Notes: generated by a model not told the origin, from the sequence alone. A DNA stretch of 64,000 nucleotides from an uncultured Eubacteriales bacterium (GCA_934476315.1 CAKSNQ010000002.1:1-64000); one strand, 5' to 3'; shown: positions 18,101 through 28,096, numbered from the stretch's first letter. Numbers and translations are program-made.

Positions 18101-19597
18101 TCAGTTGAGAAGCCCACGCTCCTCATAGAATTTTTTCATGAACGCGACCTTTGCCTCTGTCTGGCTGTCGCGGAGATATTCGTAAGGATACTTATAGTTG
18201 AAGAACCGCGCGATCTGCGGCGCCGAGCCGTCGTGCGGCTGATAATCGACCGCCTTTGTGACCGCGCCCGCGCCCGCGGCAAAGACCGAATGGTATTCCT
18301 CCATCATATAGACATTATACCGCCCCTCCTTGCCCGGCTTGGCGAATCCGACATTTTCGAAGTTGCCCACCGTGTTCTTCTGACGGTACATATAATACGG
18401 GATATATCCCATCTTGGGCGCGCGAATCTGCGTGTAGTCGATGCATTTGCCCGCGTCTCCGCCCTGGCGGGAGTAGACGTCGAGACTGCCGTGCGCCAGG
18501 TCCGCCGCCTTTTTGACGCAGAAGGTATGGACGGTGATATTTTCCGGCGCGAGCTTGAGTATTTTGTCGAACGAGCGGGAGAATGTCCGGAAATCATCGC
18601 CGGGCAAGCCGGCGATCAGGTCGGTGTTGATACAGGATATGCCGGACTCCCGCGCCACGTCATACGCCCGCAGGAACTCCTCCGCCGTATGACTGCGTCC
18701 GATGTAGCGGAGCACCTCGTTGCAGAGCGACTGGGGGTTGACGCTGACGCGCGTCACGCCGTATTCCTTTGCCACAGCGAACTTTTCCGCCGTGATGGTG
18801 TCGGGGCGTCCGGACTCCAGCGTGTATTCCTCCAGCGCTGTCACGTCCGTCTCCTCCGCAATGGCGGACAGGAGGTAGCGGAGCTGATCCGCCTCCAGAA
18901 TGGTGGGCGTTCCGCCGCCGATATAGACGGTTTTCAGATGAAGTCCCATTTCGCGGATTGCCTCCAGCAGTCGTCGGGTCTCCGCCGTCAGCGCCACCAA
19001 ATACTCGGGAATCAGTGAAAGCAGTCGGCGCGAGGTGTACGACACAAACGAGCAATACGCACACCGCGTCGGGCAAAACGGAATGGAGATATAAAGACTG
19101 CAATCCCGTCGGTCGGGCGTGCCTACGAGCGCCCGCTCGCACAGCGCCACGTCGGTCGCGAGCGCCGCCTTTTTGGGGTTAGTGAAGTAGTTTTCCACCA
19201 GAAGATGTCGCGTCCGGTCGGGGGTTTCCCCCGCGCGGAGCAGTTCCATCGCCATTTTCGCGGGACGCACGCCGGTCAGGATTCCCCACGCCGGGCGGTA
19301 GCCGAGCAGCTTTTCCCCGGCGTTCATGACCGCGCCGCCGACCGCCAGCTTTGCCGTCCGCTCCTTGGTATGGGACGGGCAGAAGTCCACGTGCTGTTGC
19401 GCATCGGCAGACTTGTCCCCGAGCGACATGACCGCGAGGGCGGTATATCCCTGCCCCTCCTCGCGCATGACGAGCGACAGGGACGGCTCGTCCTCGCTCC
19501 CGGTCGCCGTCTCGGAAAATTTGGTTCCCGGGAAAAAGATCATGCACAGCATCTGCACGTAGTATGGATTGATTTTTCCCTCGATCTGCAATTTCAT
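18101..19597 (-). CDS. hemZ: Radical-SAM coproporphyrinogen dehydrogenase HemZ
   Basis: The 498 aa product has an N-terminal domain typical of HemZ and a radical-SAM core with SIPFCPTRCAYCSF (CxxxCxxC) near residue 175, followed by IGGGTPT and the HemN-type FENVGFA and YNVYMMEEY blocks. HemN/HemZ proteins decarboxylate coproporphyrinogen III without oxygen, but many homologues have other roles. A longer reading frame upstream overlaps dtd and is not used; the ATG at 19597 follows dtd by 10 bases. Confidence 0.88.
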   Translation of the reverse strand: MKLQIEGKINPYYVQMLCMIFFPGTKFSETATGSEDEPSLSLVMREEGQGYTALAVMSLGDKSADAQQHVDFCPSHTKERTAKLAVGGAVMNAGEKLLGYRPAWGILTGVRPAKMAMELLRAGETPDRTRHLLVENYFTNPKKAALATDVALCERALVGTPDRRDCSLYISIPFCPTRCAYCSFVSYTSRRLLSLIPEYLVALTAETRRLLEAIREMGLHLKTVYIGGGTPTILEADQLRYLLSAIAEETDVTALEEYTLESGRPDTITAEKFAVAKEYGVTRVSVNPQSLCNEVLRYIGRSHTAEEFLRAYDVARESGISCINTDLIAGLPGDDFRTFSRSFDKILKLAPENITVHTFCVKKAADLAHGSLDVYSRQGGDAGKCIDYTQIRAPKMGYIPYYMYRQKNTVGNFENVGFAKPGKEGRYNVYMMEEYHSVFAAGAGAVTKAVDYQPHDGSAPQIARFFNYKYPYEYLRDSQTEAKVAFMKKFYEERGLLN

Positions 19598-19607
19598 ACG
19601 CGCGTTG

Positions 19608-20078
19608 TCACTCCTTGCCTTTGATTGTTTTCCGGTATATCGCCGAGTCGAGAATGAGTGTGACCGGACCGTCGTTGACCAGCGACACCTGCATATCGGC
19701 GCCGAAGCGTCCCGTTTGCGTCGGGATGCCCTGCTCCGCGACCAGATCGACAAATTTTTCATACAGCGCTCTTGCGTGTTCGGGCGACCCCGCCCCGAAA
19801 AAGCTCGGGCGGTTTCCGTGCGAGGTGTCCGCCAGCAGGGTGAACTGCGAGACGACCAGCATTTCCCCGCCGACATCGCGGAGCGAGAGGTTCATTTTAC
19901 CGTCGCCGTCGCAGAAAATCCGCAATTTGACGATTTTTTGCGCGAGGAGCTCGGCGTCCGTTCCGTCGTCATTCTCCGCAACGCCGAGCAGAACCATCAG
20001 CCCCGCGGAACACTGTCCCACGATCTCGCCGTCCACCGTCACCCGCGCCTCGCGGACGCGCTGTATCACTGCTTTCAT
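19608..20078 (-). CDS. dtd: D-aminoacyl-tRNA deacylase
   Basis: The 156 aa protein starts MKAVIQRVREARVTVDG and holds SQFTLLAD (the Gln/Thr region of the active site) and LVNDGPVTLILDS, the cross-subunit Gly-cisPro-equivalent block. It removes D-amino acids from tRNA. Position between relA and hemZ is a common Firmicute order. Confidence 0.95.
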   Translation of the reverse strand: MKAVIQRVREARVTVDGEIVGQCSAGLMVLLGVAENDDGTDAELLAQKIVKLRIFCDGDGKMNLSLRDVGGEMLVVSQFTLLADTSHGNRPSFFGAGSPEHARALYEKFVDLVAEQGIPTQTGRFGADMQVSLVNDGPVTLILDSAIYRKTIKGKE

Positions 20079-20153
20079 GAAAATAGAATCTCCTTGTCCG
20101 TTTGTTGTTGTCTGCCGCGAAAAATCTGTCGCCTTACCGCCAACGGTCAGCGC

Positions 20154-22415
20154 TCAGGAGACGAAGCCGCGCACCACGTCGGTCACGCCCGGCAGACTCT
20201 TGAGCCGGGAGACGATAGACGTATAGTGTTCGGTATTTTTGCAGCTGACCTTGAGAGAAATGATGCTTGTCCCGTCGGCGCGGATGGTGCTGTTGATCTG
20301 AAGGATAGAGACCTTCATATCCGCCAGCGCCCCCGTGACGTCCGCCAGCGCACCGATCCTGTTCTCGGTGTGAACCTGCAGGAGCGCCTCGTACAGGTCC
20401 TTGCTCGCGCTGTTCGTACCGCGCTCCCATTCCGCCGTGACCCAACGCCCCTCGTTTTCCGGCTTTTCCAGCCCGGCGATGACATTGGGGCAGTCGCGCT
20501 TGTGGATGGAAATGCCGAAGCCCTTGGTGATGAAGCCGATCAGCGCATCGCCCGGAAGCGGGTTACAGCACTTGGCAAATTTGACCTGACAACCGCTCTC
20601 GCCGTCCACGATAATGCCGCTGTTGGAGCGCAGATTCTTCGGCTTCGCCGCGCCCTCCGCCGCACGCTGAATCGACTGTGTCTGCTCCTCCAGCGTCAGC
20701 CCCGCAGTTTCCGCCTTTTGTTGTTCCTCCAGCCTTGCGCGGTAAAGGCGGACATACTCGTCGTGCAGCTTGATGGCGACCTTGGTGATTGCCACGCCGC
20801 CGTAGCCGAGCGTGCTGTACAGATCCTCCGCCGTCGCGTAGCCCGCCTTTTGCGCGACGTTGCTGACGACCTCCGCCATCTCCGCGTCAGTCAGCGTGCG
20901 TGCGTACTTCTTCATCTCGGCGTCCACCATCGCCTTGCCGGCGACGACGTTTTCCGAGCGCGTCACTTTCTTGAACCACTGGCGGATTTTATTGCGTGCT
21001 TCGCTGGTCTTGACGATGTTGAGCCAGTCGCGGCTGGGACCCTTACTTCCCGCCGAGGTCAGGATTTCAACGATCTCTCCGTTTTCGGGGGAGCGGTCGA
21101 TCGGCACGATCATGCCGTTGATCTTGGCGCCCACCATCTTGTTTCCAACCTCGGAATGAATCGCGTAGGCAAAGTCGATGACCGTCGCCCCCTGCGGGAG
21201 CGAGATGACGTCGCCCTTGGGCGTGAACACGAACACCTCGTCGTGGAAAATATCGGTTTTGAGCGCGTGCAAAAACTCGTCCGGGTCGCGCGTGCCGTCC
21301 TCGGTCTCGATCAGGCGGGCGATCCATTCCAGCTTTTTGTCCATTTCCTCCTTGGTGGAGACGCCCGATTTATACTTCCAGTGCGCCGCCATACCGTATT
21401 CGGCGAACTGATGCATTTCCCACGTCCGGATCTGCACCTCAAAGGGGATGCCGTCGTGTCCGATGACCGTGGTGTGAAGTGAGCGGTACATATTCGGCTT
21501 CGGCGTGGAGATATAATCCTTGAACCGACCGGGAATGGAGCGGAACATCTCGTGAATATACCCCAGCACGCAGTAACACGCCGCCTCGTCGTCCACGATG
21601 ACGCGCAGGGCGTAGAAATCGTAGATTTCGTCGAAGCTCTTATTCTGGTTGTACATCTTGCGGTAAACGGAATAGACCGACTTGATGCGCCCTTCCAGCT
21701 GGAAGTGGATATGGTTTTCGTTGAGCTTGTTCTCGACCATCCGGCGGATGTTCTCAATGAAGCCGGCGTTCTGCCCGTACTTTTTCTCAATGTCGGTCTT
21801 GACCTCATTGTAGCCGATGGGGTCGAGGTAGGAAAGACTGAGATTTTCCAGCTCCAGCTTGATCTTCTGCATACCGAGGCGGTGCGCCAGCGGCGCGTAG
21901 ACCTGCATGGTTTCCAGTGCGGTCAGACGGCGCTTCGGCTCGGGCTTGGCGTCAAGCGTGCGCATATTGTGCAGCCGGTCGCACAGTTTAATGAAGATGA
22001 CGCGGACGTCGTGCGACATGGCGAGCAGCATTTTGCGCAGGCTCTCGATGTGCGCCTCCTCCTTGTCGTCCACTTGCAGCATGACGATCTTGGTCAGACC
22101 GTCCACCAGCATTGCCACGTCTTTGCCGAACTTTTTCTCGATCTCCTTGAGGTTGGTCTTGTCGGCGCAGTCCTCCACCGTATCATGGAGCAGTGCCGCA
22201 CAGATGGAGTCGGTGTCCAGCTCCAGCCCCGCGACGATTTCCGCCACGGCGATCGGGTGAGAAATATACGGCTCGCCGCTGGCACGGACCTGTCCGGCGT
22301 GCAGCGCGCTCGCGTAATCATAAGCGCGCTGAATCTTATCCAGGTCGTAATTTTTCCCCGTGGCGACCAGCATCGCCATCAGATTTTTTATGTCGGTATG
22401 GACAGGACTTGCCAT
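20154..22415 (-). CDS. relA: Bifunctional (p)ppGpp synthetase/hydrolase
   Basis: The 753 aa Rel protein has an N-terminal HD hydrolase (LLHDTVED), the synthetase domain (KLCDRLHNMRTL, the GRIKSVYSVYRKM and PKPNMYRSLHT blocks), a TGS domain (VFTPKGDVISLPQGATVIDFAY) and a C-terminal ACT domain. Both activities look intact, so it can make and destroy the stringent-response alarmone. It is upstream of dtd and downstream of recJ. Confidence 0.96.
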   Translation of the reverse strand: MASPVHTDIKNLMAMLVATGKNYDLDKIQRAYDYASALHAGQVRASGEPYISHPIAVAEIVAGLELDTDSICAALLHDTVEDCADKTNLKEIEKKFGKDVAMLVDGLTKIVMLQVDDKEEAHIESLRKMLLAMSHDVRVIFIKLCDRLHNMRTLDAKPEPKRRLTALETMQVYAPLAHRLGMQKIKLELENLSLSYLDPIGYNEVKTDIEKKYGQNAGFIENIRRMVENKLNENHIHFQLEGRIKSVYSVYRKMYNQNKSFDEIYDFYALRVIVDDEAACYCVLGYIHEMFRSIPGRFKDYISTPKPNMYRSLHTTVIGHDGIPFEVQIRTWEMHQFAEYGMAAHWKYKSGVSTKEEMDKKLEWIARLIETEDGTRDPDEFLHALKTDIFHDEVFVFTPKGDVISLPQGATVIDFAYAIHSEVGNKMVGAKINGMIVPIDRSPENGEIVEILTSAGSKGPSRDWLNIVKTSEARNKIRQWFKKVTRSENVVAGKAMVDAEMKKYARTLTDAEMAEVVSNVAQKAGYATAEDLYSTLGYGGVAITKVAIKLHDEYVRLYRARLEEQQKAETAGLTLEEQTQSIQRAAEGAAKPKNLRSNSGIIVDGESGCQVKFAKCCNPLPGDALIGFITKGFGISIHKRDCPNVIAGLEKPENEGRWVTAEWERGTNSASKDLYEALLQVHTENRIGALADVTGALADMKVSILQINSTIRADGTSIISLKVSCKNTEHYTSIVSRLKSLPGVTDVVRGFVS

Positions 22416-22475
22416 AACCGGTTCACCATGGCTTTCGGTGATCGAAAGCTCCCTTTCTTCCGGAATACGGACCTC

Positions 22476-24707
22476 TCACTCGGTTTTCCTATACTGCCCC
22501 CGCAGTTTTTTCAGGATTCCGGACTTATCGATCGAGGTCTTGGTCGGAGTGAAGTAAATATCGAAAATATAGAAACCCTCTCTCGGCTCGCTGACGCCGC
22601 AGATCTGCAGCTCCTCCAGCACCCGGAGGATAAACTTCAACTTGATGTAATTGATCTGCCCCGGTGCGATGGATTCCAGCGCGCACAGGAGCGTATGTTC
22701 GTGAAATGTGGTATTACCCTGACGGAATTCCCGCCGCAGGTAACTGTAAACCAAAGCAAAATCTTCTCTTCCGGGAATGATGTCCCCGTCGCGCTCATCG
22801 AAGGGCGCGCCCGCGCGGATCTGCTCATATCGCTCCCGTACGCTCCGCTGTTCCGCAGCAAAGGAGGCGCTGATCCGAAAATCCTTGACGATCAGTTGCA
22901 GGGATGTCTCCCCCTGGAACTCGTTGATGTTGACCTGAAACAGCACGTCCACGCGGTCGCCCGCCGAGACGTGGCACTGCGCCGTCGGTACACCGAAGCA
23001 GACCGCGGGCACCGATGCGTCGTCGTGCGACAGAAGAAATTTCGTATGCTTGCCGCCACCCAGAGGGGTCACGCGCTCCACGCGCATATCCCGCAGAATA
23101 AACTGCGGCACCGGGTTGGAAACACCGAACGGCTCCAGCAGATTCAGCTCCTGTGCCAGCTCCATGGTCAGCTCACCCGGCTCCACCTCACAGTCGGCGT
23201 CCAGATGAACCGCCAGCTCCTCGTCGCACAACCTCTGCCGTGCGTACTCGTTGATGCGTCGGCGGAAGCGTTCGATGTTGCCGCGCTGAATGGACATTCC
23301 CGCCGCCAGCTCGTGTCCGCCGAAGCGGACCAGAAGCGGCTCGCACGCCATGAGCGCCTCCACCAGGTTCATTCCCTTGACACTGCGCCCCGAGCCCTTG
23401 CCGATGTCGTCGGCGCAGGGATACCCGCGCGTCGCGCCGTCGAAGGAGATCAGAATGGAGGGCAGTCCGTAGCGCTCGGTCACACGCGAGGCAACGATAC
23501 CGACGATGCCCTGCGGCCACGTGTCGTCCTCCAGGACGATCACCCGGTCGTTCTCCGGGTCCAGCGTCTCCTCGATCATGCGATACGCCTGCTCCGCGAC
23601 GCGGTTTTCCTCGACCTGCCGCCGCGCGTTGACCTCGCAAAGCCGCTGTGCCAGCGTGCGGGCGGACTCTTCGGTGTCCGAGAGCAGTAGCTCGACCGCC
23701 TCCGATGCAGAACTCATGCGTCCCGCAGCGTTGATCCGCGGCGCGATGCCAAAGCCGATGAAGCCCGAATTGATGCGCTTGCGCCGTCCCTCGGCGCGCT
23801 CCTGCGGCGTCAGCGGAACCGGAAATCCCCCGCGCATTTTGGTCGACGGAAGCGTCGCGTCGATCAGGGCAGACAGCCCCGGGCGGCAGTTTCCGGCGAT
23901 CTTGCGCAGACCGTAGGCAACGATGATGCGATTTTCGTCCACGATCGGCATGACGTCGGCGATGGTTCCGAGCGCCACCAGGTCGGCGTAGGCGTCGCAG
24001 ACGCGCCGCACACCCTCGACGACCGGCTCACCGCGCTCGGCGCACAGCGTCATTTCATAGGCGCAGAGCAGCTTGAACACTACCCCCACACCCGCCAGCT
24101 CGCGGAACGGATAATCGCAGTCCGGTCGGTGCGGGTTGACGACCGCGCAGGCGTCCGGAAGCTCGGCGTGGCACTCGTGATGATCGGTAATCACCATGTC
24201 GATGCCCCGCTCACGGGCGTACGCCGTTTCCTCCACCGCGGTAATTCCCGTATCCACGGTAACGATGAGCTTGACCTGCCGCTGCTTGGCAAGCATGTCG
24301 ATCGCGGCGCAGGACACACCGTAGCCGTCGCGGGTGCGGCTGGGAATATAATAGCCGACGTCCGCCCCCATGCCCGAGAGGAACAGGTACAGCAGGCTGA
24401 CCGACGTCACGCCGTCCACGTCATAGTCCCCGTAGATGGCAATGCGTTCCTTCTGCTCCACGGCGCGCCGGATGCGGGCGACCGCCTTTTCGATGTCGCA
24501 CAGGAGAAAGGGATCGTGCATTTTTTCATCGCTCATCTGCAAAAACGCCCGCGCCTGCTCCGGGCTGTGGCACCCGCGGTTGTAAAGCACCCGTGCGGTC
24601 AGCGGCAAAATTCCCACCTCATCGGCAATTTTCCGGACGCACGCCGCCTCCGCGTCATCCGCGCCCAGCTCTGTCCATATTTTATTTCTTTGTTTCCATT
24701 GTTCCAT
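22476..24707 (-). CDS. recJ: Single-strand DNA exonuclease RecJ
   Basis: The protein of about 743 aa has the DHH motifs: YGDYDVDGVTS, VTVDTGIT, ITDHHE, and the DHHA1 domain with VRFGGHELAAGM. An OB fold and a long C-terminal region follow. It degrades ssDNA 5' to 3' in repair and recombination. The ATG at 24707 is preferred to a TTG eleven codons earlier because AGGAG lies just upstream. The very C-terminus resembles a small extra winged-helix region. Confidence 0.94.
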   Translation of the reverse strand: MEQWKQRNKIWTELGADDAEAACVRKIADEVGILPLTARVLYNRGCHSPEQARAFLQMSDEKMHDPFLLCDIEKAVARIRRAVEQKERIAIYGDYDVDGVTSVSLLYLFLSGMGADVGYYIPSRTRDGYGVSCAAIDMLAKQRQVKLIVTVDTGITAVEETAYARERGIDMVITDHHECHAELPDACAVVNPHRPDCDYPFRELAGVGVVFKLLCAYEMTLCAERGEPVVEGVRRVCDAYADLVALGTIADVMPIVDENRIIVAYGLRKIAGNCRPGLSALIDATLPSTKMRGGFPVPLTPQERAEGRRKRINSGFIGFGIAPRINAAGRMSSASEAVELLLSDTEESARTLAQRLCEVNARRQVEENRVAEQAYRMIEETLDPENDRVIVLEDDTWPQGIVGIVASRVTERYGLPSILISFDGATRGYPCADDIGKGSGRSVKGMNLVEALMACEPLLVRFGGHELAAGMSIQRGNIERFRRRINEYARQRLCDEELAVHLDADCEVEPGELTMELAQELNLLEPFGVSNPVPQFILRDMRVERVTPLGGGKHTKFLLSHDDASVPAVCFGVPTAQCHVSAGDRVDVLFQVNINEFQGETSLQLIVKDFRISASFAAEQRSVRERYEQIRAGAPFDERDGDIIPGREDFALVYSYLRREFRQGNTTFHEHTLLCALESIAPGQINYIKLKFILRVLEELQICGVSEPREGFYIFDIYFTPTKTSIDKSGILKKLRGQYRKTE

Positions 24708-24815
24708 GCTGATCGTTCCAACTCCTGCTCGCACCGACAAATGAAAACGGCATCTGCCCGTTCTCTGCCGCGTTCTGTTTTTCGTCCGCAGGCATCTGTC
24801 CTGCCACTCTCTCTG

Positions 24816-24937
24816 TGTTCTGCCGGAAACCTCCCGGCTCTGTTCTCTCAGTGTTCTGCCGGAAACCTCCCGGCTCTGTTCTCTCAGTGTTCTGCCGGAA
24901 ATCTCCCGGCTCTGTTCTCTCAGTGTTCTGCCGGAAA
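24816..24937. repeat. 36 bp tandem repeat between recJ and the FAD gene
   Basis: Three full copies start at 24816, 24852 and 24888 and a partial one at 24924; they differ by a single base or two. An open frame through them on the minus strand has only a TTG start without a clear Shine-Dalgarno site, so I treat the array as non-coding. Confidence 0.9.
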
Positions 24938-24973
24938 ATCCTCTGCAAAGTTTCTTTCGTCTTCAATCCCGGC

Positions 24974-26617
24974 TTACGCTTCCCCCGCGGGCGCGAAACG
25001 CGCCATCAGGGACTGCGCCGTCCGGATGCCGTCTACCGCCGCGCTGGTGATGCCTCCGGCATAGCCCGCGCCCTCGCCGCACGGATAGACCGACGGATGC
25101 CCGAGCGCCCTGCCCTCCGCGTCCCGCAGGATGCGGACCGGCGCCGAGGTTCTCGTCTCCGCCGCCGTCAGCACCGCGTCCGGGCAGGCAAAGCCGTGCA
25201 GCTTGCGGTTCAGGGAAGAAAGCCCGTACCGCAGACCCTCATTGACATTTTCCGGGAAGGCGCGGGAAATATCCGCAAGGCGCACCCGCCCGCCGCCGTA
25301 GGTCGGAAGAATCCGCGACGGCTCATGCCGCACCTCGCCCGCGAGGAAATCCCCTACGGTCAGCACCGGCGCGCGGTAATCTCCGCCACCCAGCCGGAAC
25401 GCCTCCCGCTCGATGCGCCGCTGATACGCGATGGCCCCGAGCGCCGTGCTTCCGTCCACCGGCTCGTAATCCTCACAACCGACCGACACGACAAGCGCGC
25501 AGTTGGCGTTCTTCCCGTCCCGCGCGTGGGTGCTCATACCGTTGACCACCACGCCGCCCTCCTCGGACGCCGCGGCGATCACCTGCCCGCCCGGGCACAT
25601 GCAAAACGTATAAACGCCGCGTTCCCGCCGCGTGTCCGACAGCGCGTATTCCGCGTGCCCCAGCGACGGATGCCCGGCAAAGCGCCCATAGAGTGCCCGG
25701 TCAATGTCCTCCTGCAACTGTTCGATGCGGACGCCGACCGACAGCGGCTTCGGCTCGATGGCGTACTGCCCCTCGATCAGCATGCGGTAGGTGTCCCGCG
25801 CGCTGTTTCCGATGGCAAGCACGACGGCGGGGGCGTGAAAGTCGCCCGCCGTTGTCCGGAGCGTCAGACTGCCGTCCCCGTGCTCCTCCAGCCCGTCCAG
25901 GCGGGCGCGGTACAGAACCGTGCCGCCGCACGCGCAGACGCGCTCCAGCAGGTGATCGACCACCTGCCGCAGAATATCCGTGCCCACATGGGGCTTTGCC
26001 TGCGTCAGAATCTCCGTCGGCGCGCCGAAATCATGCAGTCGCTCCAGCACATAATGGCACCGCCCGTCGCGGATGCGGGTGAGCAGCTTTCCGTCGGAAA
26101 ACGTCCCTGCGCCGCCTGCACCGAACTGAATATTGCTTTCCGTGTCCAGCACGCCGCCCCCGGTGAACGCCTCCACCGCCCGCACCCGATCGGCAACGCA
26201 ATCGCCGCGGTCGATCAGGATGGGCGCGTACCCGTTCTCCGCCAGAAGCAAGGCGCAGAACATGCCTGCCGGACCCATGCCGACGACGACAGGGCGTCCG
26301 CCCATCGGCTCGCTCCCGCGCGGGAGCGAAAGCGGCTCGGTCTCCATCACCCTGCCGCCGCACGCCGCGAGGCGCTTGGCATCGGGGACGGGAAAGTCGC
26401 CCTCCGCCTCGCACAGAACCGAGCACACCAGGCGGATGTCCTCGGGATGGCGGGCGTCCACCGCGCGCTTATATAAACGGAAATGAAGCGCTGCCGTCGG
26501 GATTCCCGCGCGCTTCATTTTTCCCCGCGCGATGGCGAGAATCGCCGCCTCCTCCGTATCGGGGGAGACCCGGATGCCCTCCATCAGCAGTTGTATTTGT
26601 TGTCCCCGGCTACTCAT
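24974..26617 (-). CDS. FAD-dependent oxidoreductase (COG2509-like)
   Basis: The 547 aa protein has a dinucleotide-binding motif (VVVGMGPAGMFCALLLAENG, near residue 108), GAGGAGTFSDGKL, and the C-terminal PCGEGAGYAGGITSAAVDG, all typical of a conserved but uncharacterised flavoprotein family. The reaction is unknown. Its ATG overlaps the stop of the CdaR-like gene (ATGA), so it is translationally coupled to the cyclic-di-AMP operon. Confidence 0.85.
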   Translation of the reverse strand: MSSRGQQIQLLMEGIRVSPDTEEAAILAIARGKMKRAGIPTAALHFRLYKRAVDARHPEDIRLVCSVLCEAEGDFPVPDAKRLAACGGRVMETEPLSLPRGSEPMGGRPVVVGMGPAGMFCALLLAENGYAPILIDRGDCVADRVRAVEAFTGGGVLDTESNIQFGAGGAGTFSDGKLLTRIRDGRCHYVLERLHDFGAPTEILTQAKPHVGTDILRQVVDHLLERVCACGGTVLYRARLDGLEEHGDGSLTLRTTAGDFHAPAVVLAIGNSARDTYRMLIEGQYAIEPKPLSVGVRIEQLQEDIDRALYGRFAGHPSLGHAEYALSDTRRERGVYTFCMCPGGQVIAAASEEGGVVVNGMSTHARDGKNANCALVVSVGCEDYEPVDGSTALGAIAYQRRIEREAFRLGGGDYRAPVLTVGDFLAGEVRHEPSRILPTYGGGRVRLADISRAFPENVNEGLRYGLSSLNRKLHGFACPDAVLTAAETRTSAPVRILRDAEGRALGHPSVYPCGEGAGYAGGITSAAVDGIRTAQSLMARFAPAGEA

Positions 26618-26874
26618 TTGTTCTCCGCTTCCCCGCCCGCGTCGGTGTCGGTGTCCGCCTGGGAATGGTATAATTTGTCCTCCAGCTCCTGCTGGTTCCG
26701 CTTCTCCACCATGCGGATGTCGGTGACGACCAGCCAGAAGACGAACGCCGCGAGGAGGCAGAACAGCTTGACCCCCCAGTTGGCGTGATGTCCCTTGCTG
26801 TGAATTTCCACATGCTCGGTATTTTCCGGTCCGTACACCCGTTCAAAATTGTAATTTTTCATTTCTGCTTCCAT
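26614..26874 (-). CDS. Small single-span membrane protein, CdaR-like N-terminus only
   Basis: About 86 aa with one membrane span (NWGVKLFCLLAAFVFWLVVTD). This pattern, a WGxKLxSLLxAxxxWLxV span, is how CdaR (YbbR) proteins start, and cdaR is normally just downstream of cdaA as here. No YbbR repeats follow; the protein ends in a short acidic tail. It may be a reduced CdaR. The start is uncertain: ATGs at 26874 and 26862 and a GTG at 26892 are all possible. Confidence 0.7.
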   Translation of the reverse strand: MEAEMKNYNFERVYGPENTEHVEIHSKGHHANWGVKLFCLLAAFVFWLVVTDIRMVEKRNQQELEDKLYHSQADTDTDAGGEAENK

Positions 26875-26983
26875 GCCTGCCCCGGCACGCACCGCGCCCG
26901 AGGGAATCCTTTCTCACAGAATCACGCGCCCGTAAAAGCGGGAACGCGCACCTCCCGCACACACGCGGGCGTCGCCGGGAATC

Positions 26984-27877
26984 TCACTTCCCGGGCTTCG
27001 TTCCTCCGTTTTTCTCAATGGATCGGAGGATTTTCCGGTTGCCCTCCTCGGTGTTGCCCGTGAGGAGCAGGAACAGGTCGTCCTTGAGCGTACCGGAGTT
27101 ATACCCGCGCTTGAGGATGCCGTTGTTGGCGATCGAAATGGTTCCCGTCTCCTCGCTGACCACGATCACGACCGCGTCGCTCTGCTCGCTGATGCCGACC
27201 GCCGCGCGGTGACGCGTTCCCAGATCCTTGGGAAGCGACTGGCTCTTGGAGGACGGAAGAATACAGCCCGCCGCGCACACCTTGCCCGCGCGGATGATGA
27301 CCGCGCCGTCGTGAAGCGGCGAACGATTGAAGAAGAGGTTACCAAGCAGTTCGCACGACATGAGCGCATCCAGCTCGACACCCGTTTTGATATAGTCGCC
27401 CAATTTGGTGTTGCGCTCAATCACAATCAGCGCCCCGCACCTCTCGCGGGACAACTCGCACGCCGCCTCAGACAGCACGCCGATGGTCGCCGTGACCGAT
27501 GCCACCGAGTGCGCCTGCACCCCGATGTGACGAAGCTGTCGCAGAGCGCTTCCGATCTTGTCCAGAACGTCGCGCAGCTCCCTTTGGAATATGACGATAA
27601 TCAGCACCATGAACACCGAGAAGAACGCGTGGAGAATCGTATACATGGCGTGAAGCCGGAAGATCAGCGTCAACAGGTAGAGAATGCCGAACGCGGCGAT
27701 GCCCATAAACAGATTCAGCGCCCGCCGATCGCGTGCAAAAACATAGATATAGTAAAATCCGACCGCCAAAAACAGAATGTCCAGTATATCGTTCCAGCCG
27801 ATTCCGAGAATCGGGGAGATCACATAAGTATCAAAGGCGCCTGCAAACGAACCCCACCATGCGGCTATCATTTCCAT
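26984..27877 (-). CDS. cdaA: Diadenylate cyclase CdaA
   Basis: The 297 aa protein has three N-terminal membrane spans and a DAC domain with LHDGAVII (DGA) and GTRHRAAVG (RHR), the catalytic motifs that join two ATP into c-di-AMP. It controls potassium and osmolyte balance. The ATG at 27877 has AGGTGGG eight bases before it. Downstream come the CdaR-like gene and the FAD protein; glmM is not in the usual third place. Confidence 0.95.
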   Translation of the reverse strand: MEMIAAWWGSFAGAFDTYVISPILGIGWNDILDILFLAVGFYYIYVFARDRRALNLFMGIAAFGILYLLTLIFRLHAMYTILHAFFSVFMVLIIVIFQRELRDVLDKIGSALRQLRHIGVQAHSVASVTATIGVLSEAACELSRERCGALIVIERNTKLGDYIKTGVELDALMSCELLGNLFFNRSPLHDGAVIIRAGKVCAAGCILPSSKSQSLPKDLGTRHRAAVGISEQSDAVVIVVSEETGTISIANNGILKRGYNSGTLKDDLFLLLTGNTEEGNRKILRSIEKNGGTKPGK

Positions 27878-27966
27878 GGTTGTACCCACCTTTATTTCAT
27901 CATATATCAGGAATCTATCCGAAGCACCGCGGCGCGGTGCGAAAGATACTGCAAATATCCGATTTT

Positions 27967-27995
27967 ATTGTATCACATCTTTTCCGGAATTTCAA
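27967..27995 (-). promoter_or_regulatory. Promoter of cdaA
   Basis: On the minus strand TTGAAA (27990-27995) and TACAAT (27967-27972), spacer 17. Confidence 0.65.
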
Positions 27996-28043
27996 TGGTT
28001 TTTCACATTCTCCCGCAATTTTTTGCAAAAAAACAACAAAAAG

Positions 28044-28071
28044 GGGCTGTTGCACCGATCTGCCACAGCCC
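28044..28071 (-). terminator. Terminator of the acyl-CoA synthetase gene
   Basis: On the minus strand GGGCTGT (28065-28071 complement) pairs with ACAGCCC (28044-28050 complement) and runs into CCTTTTTGTTGTTTTTTT. Confidence 0.85.
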
Positions 28072-28096
28072 ATCGGGAATCGCGGAGCCGGGTCGC

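Noticed and set aside
19598..19876. Longer hemZ start at 19876
   Set aside because: The extra residues lie inside dtd in another frame and show no HemZ similarity.
24682..24966. Minus-strand frame through the 36 bp repeats
   Set aside because: Only a TTG start without Shine-Dalgarno site and overlap with the recJ start; explained by the tandem repeat.
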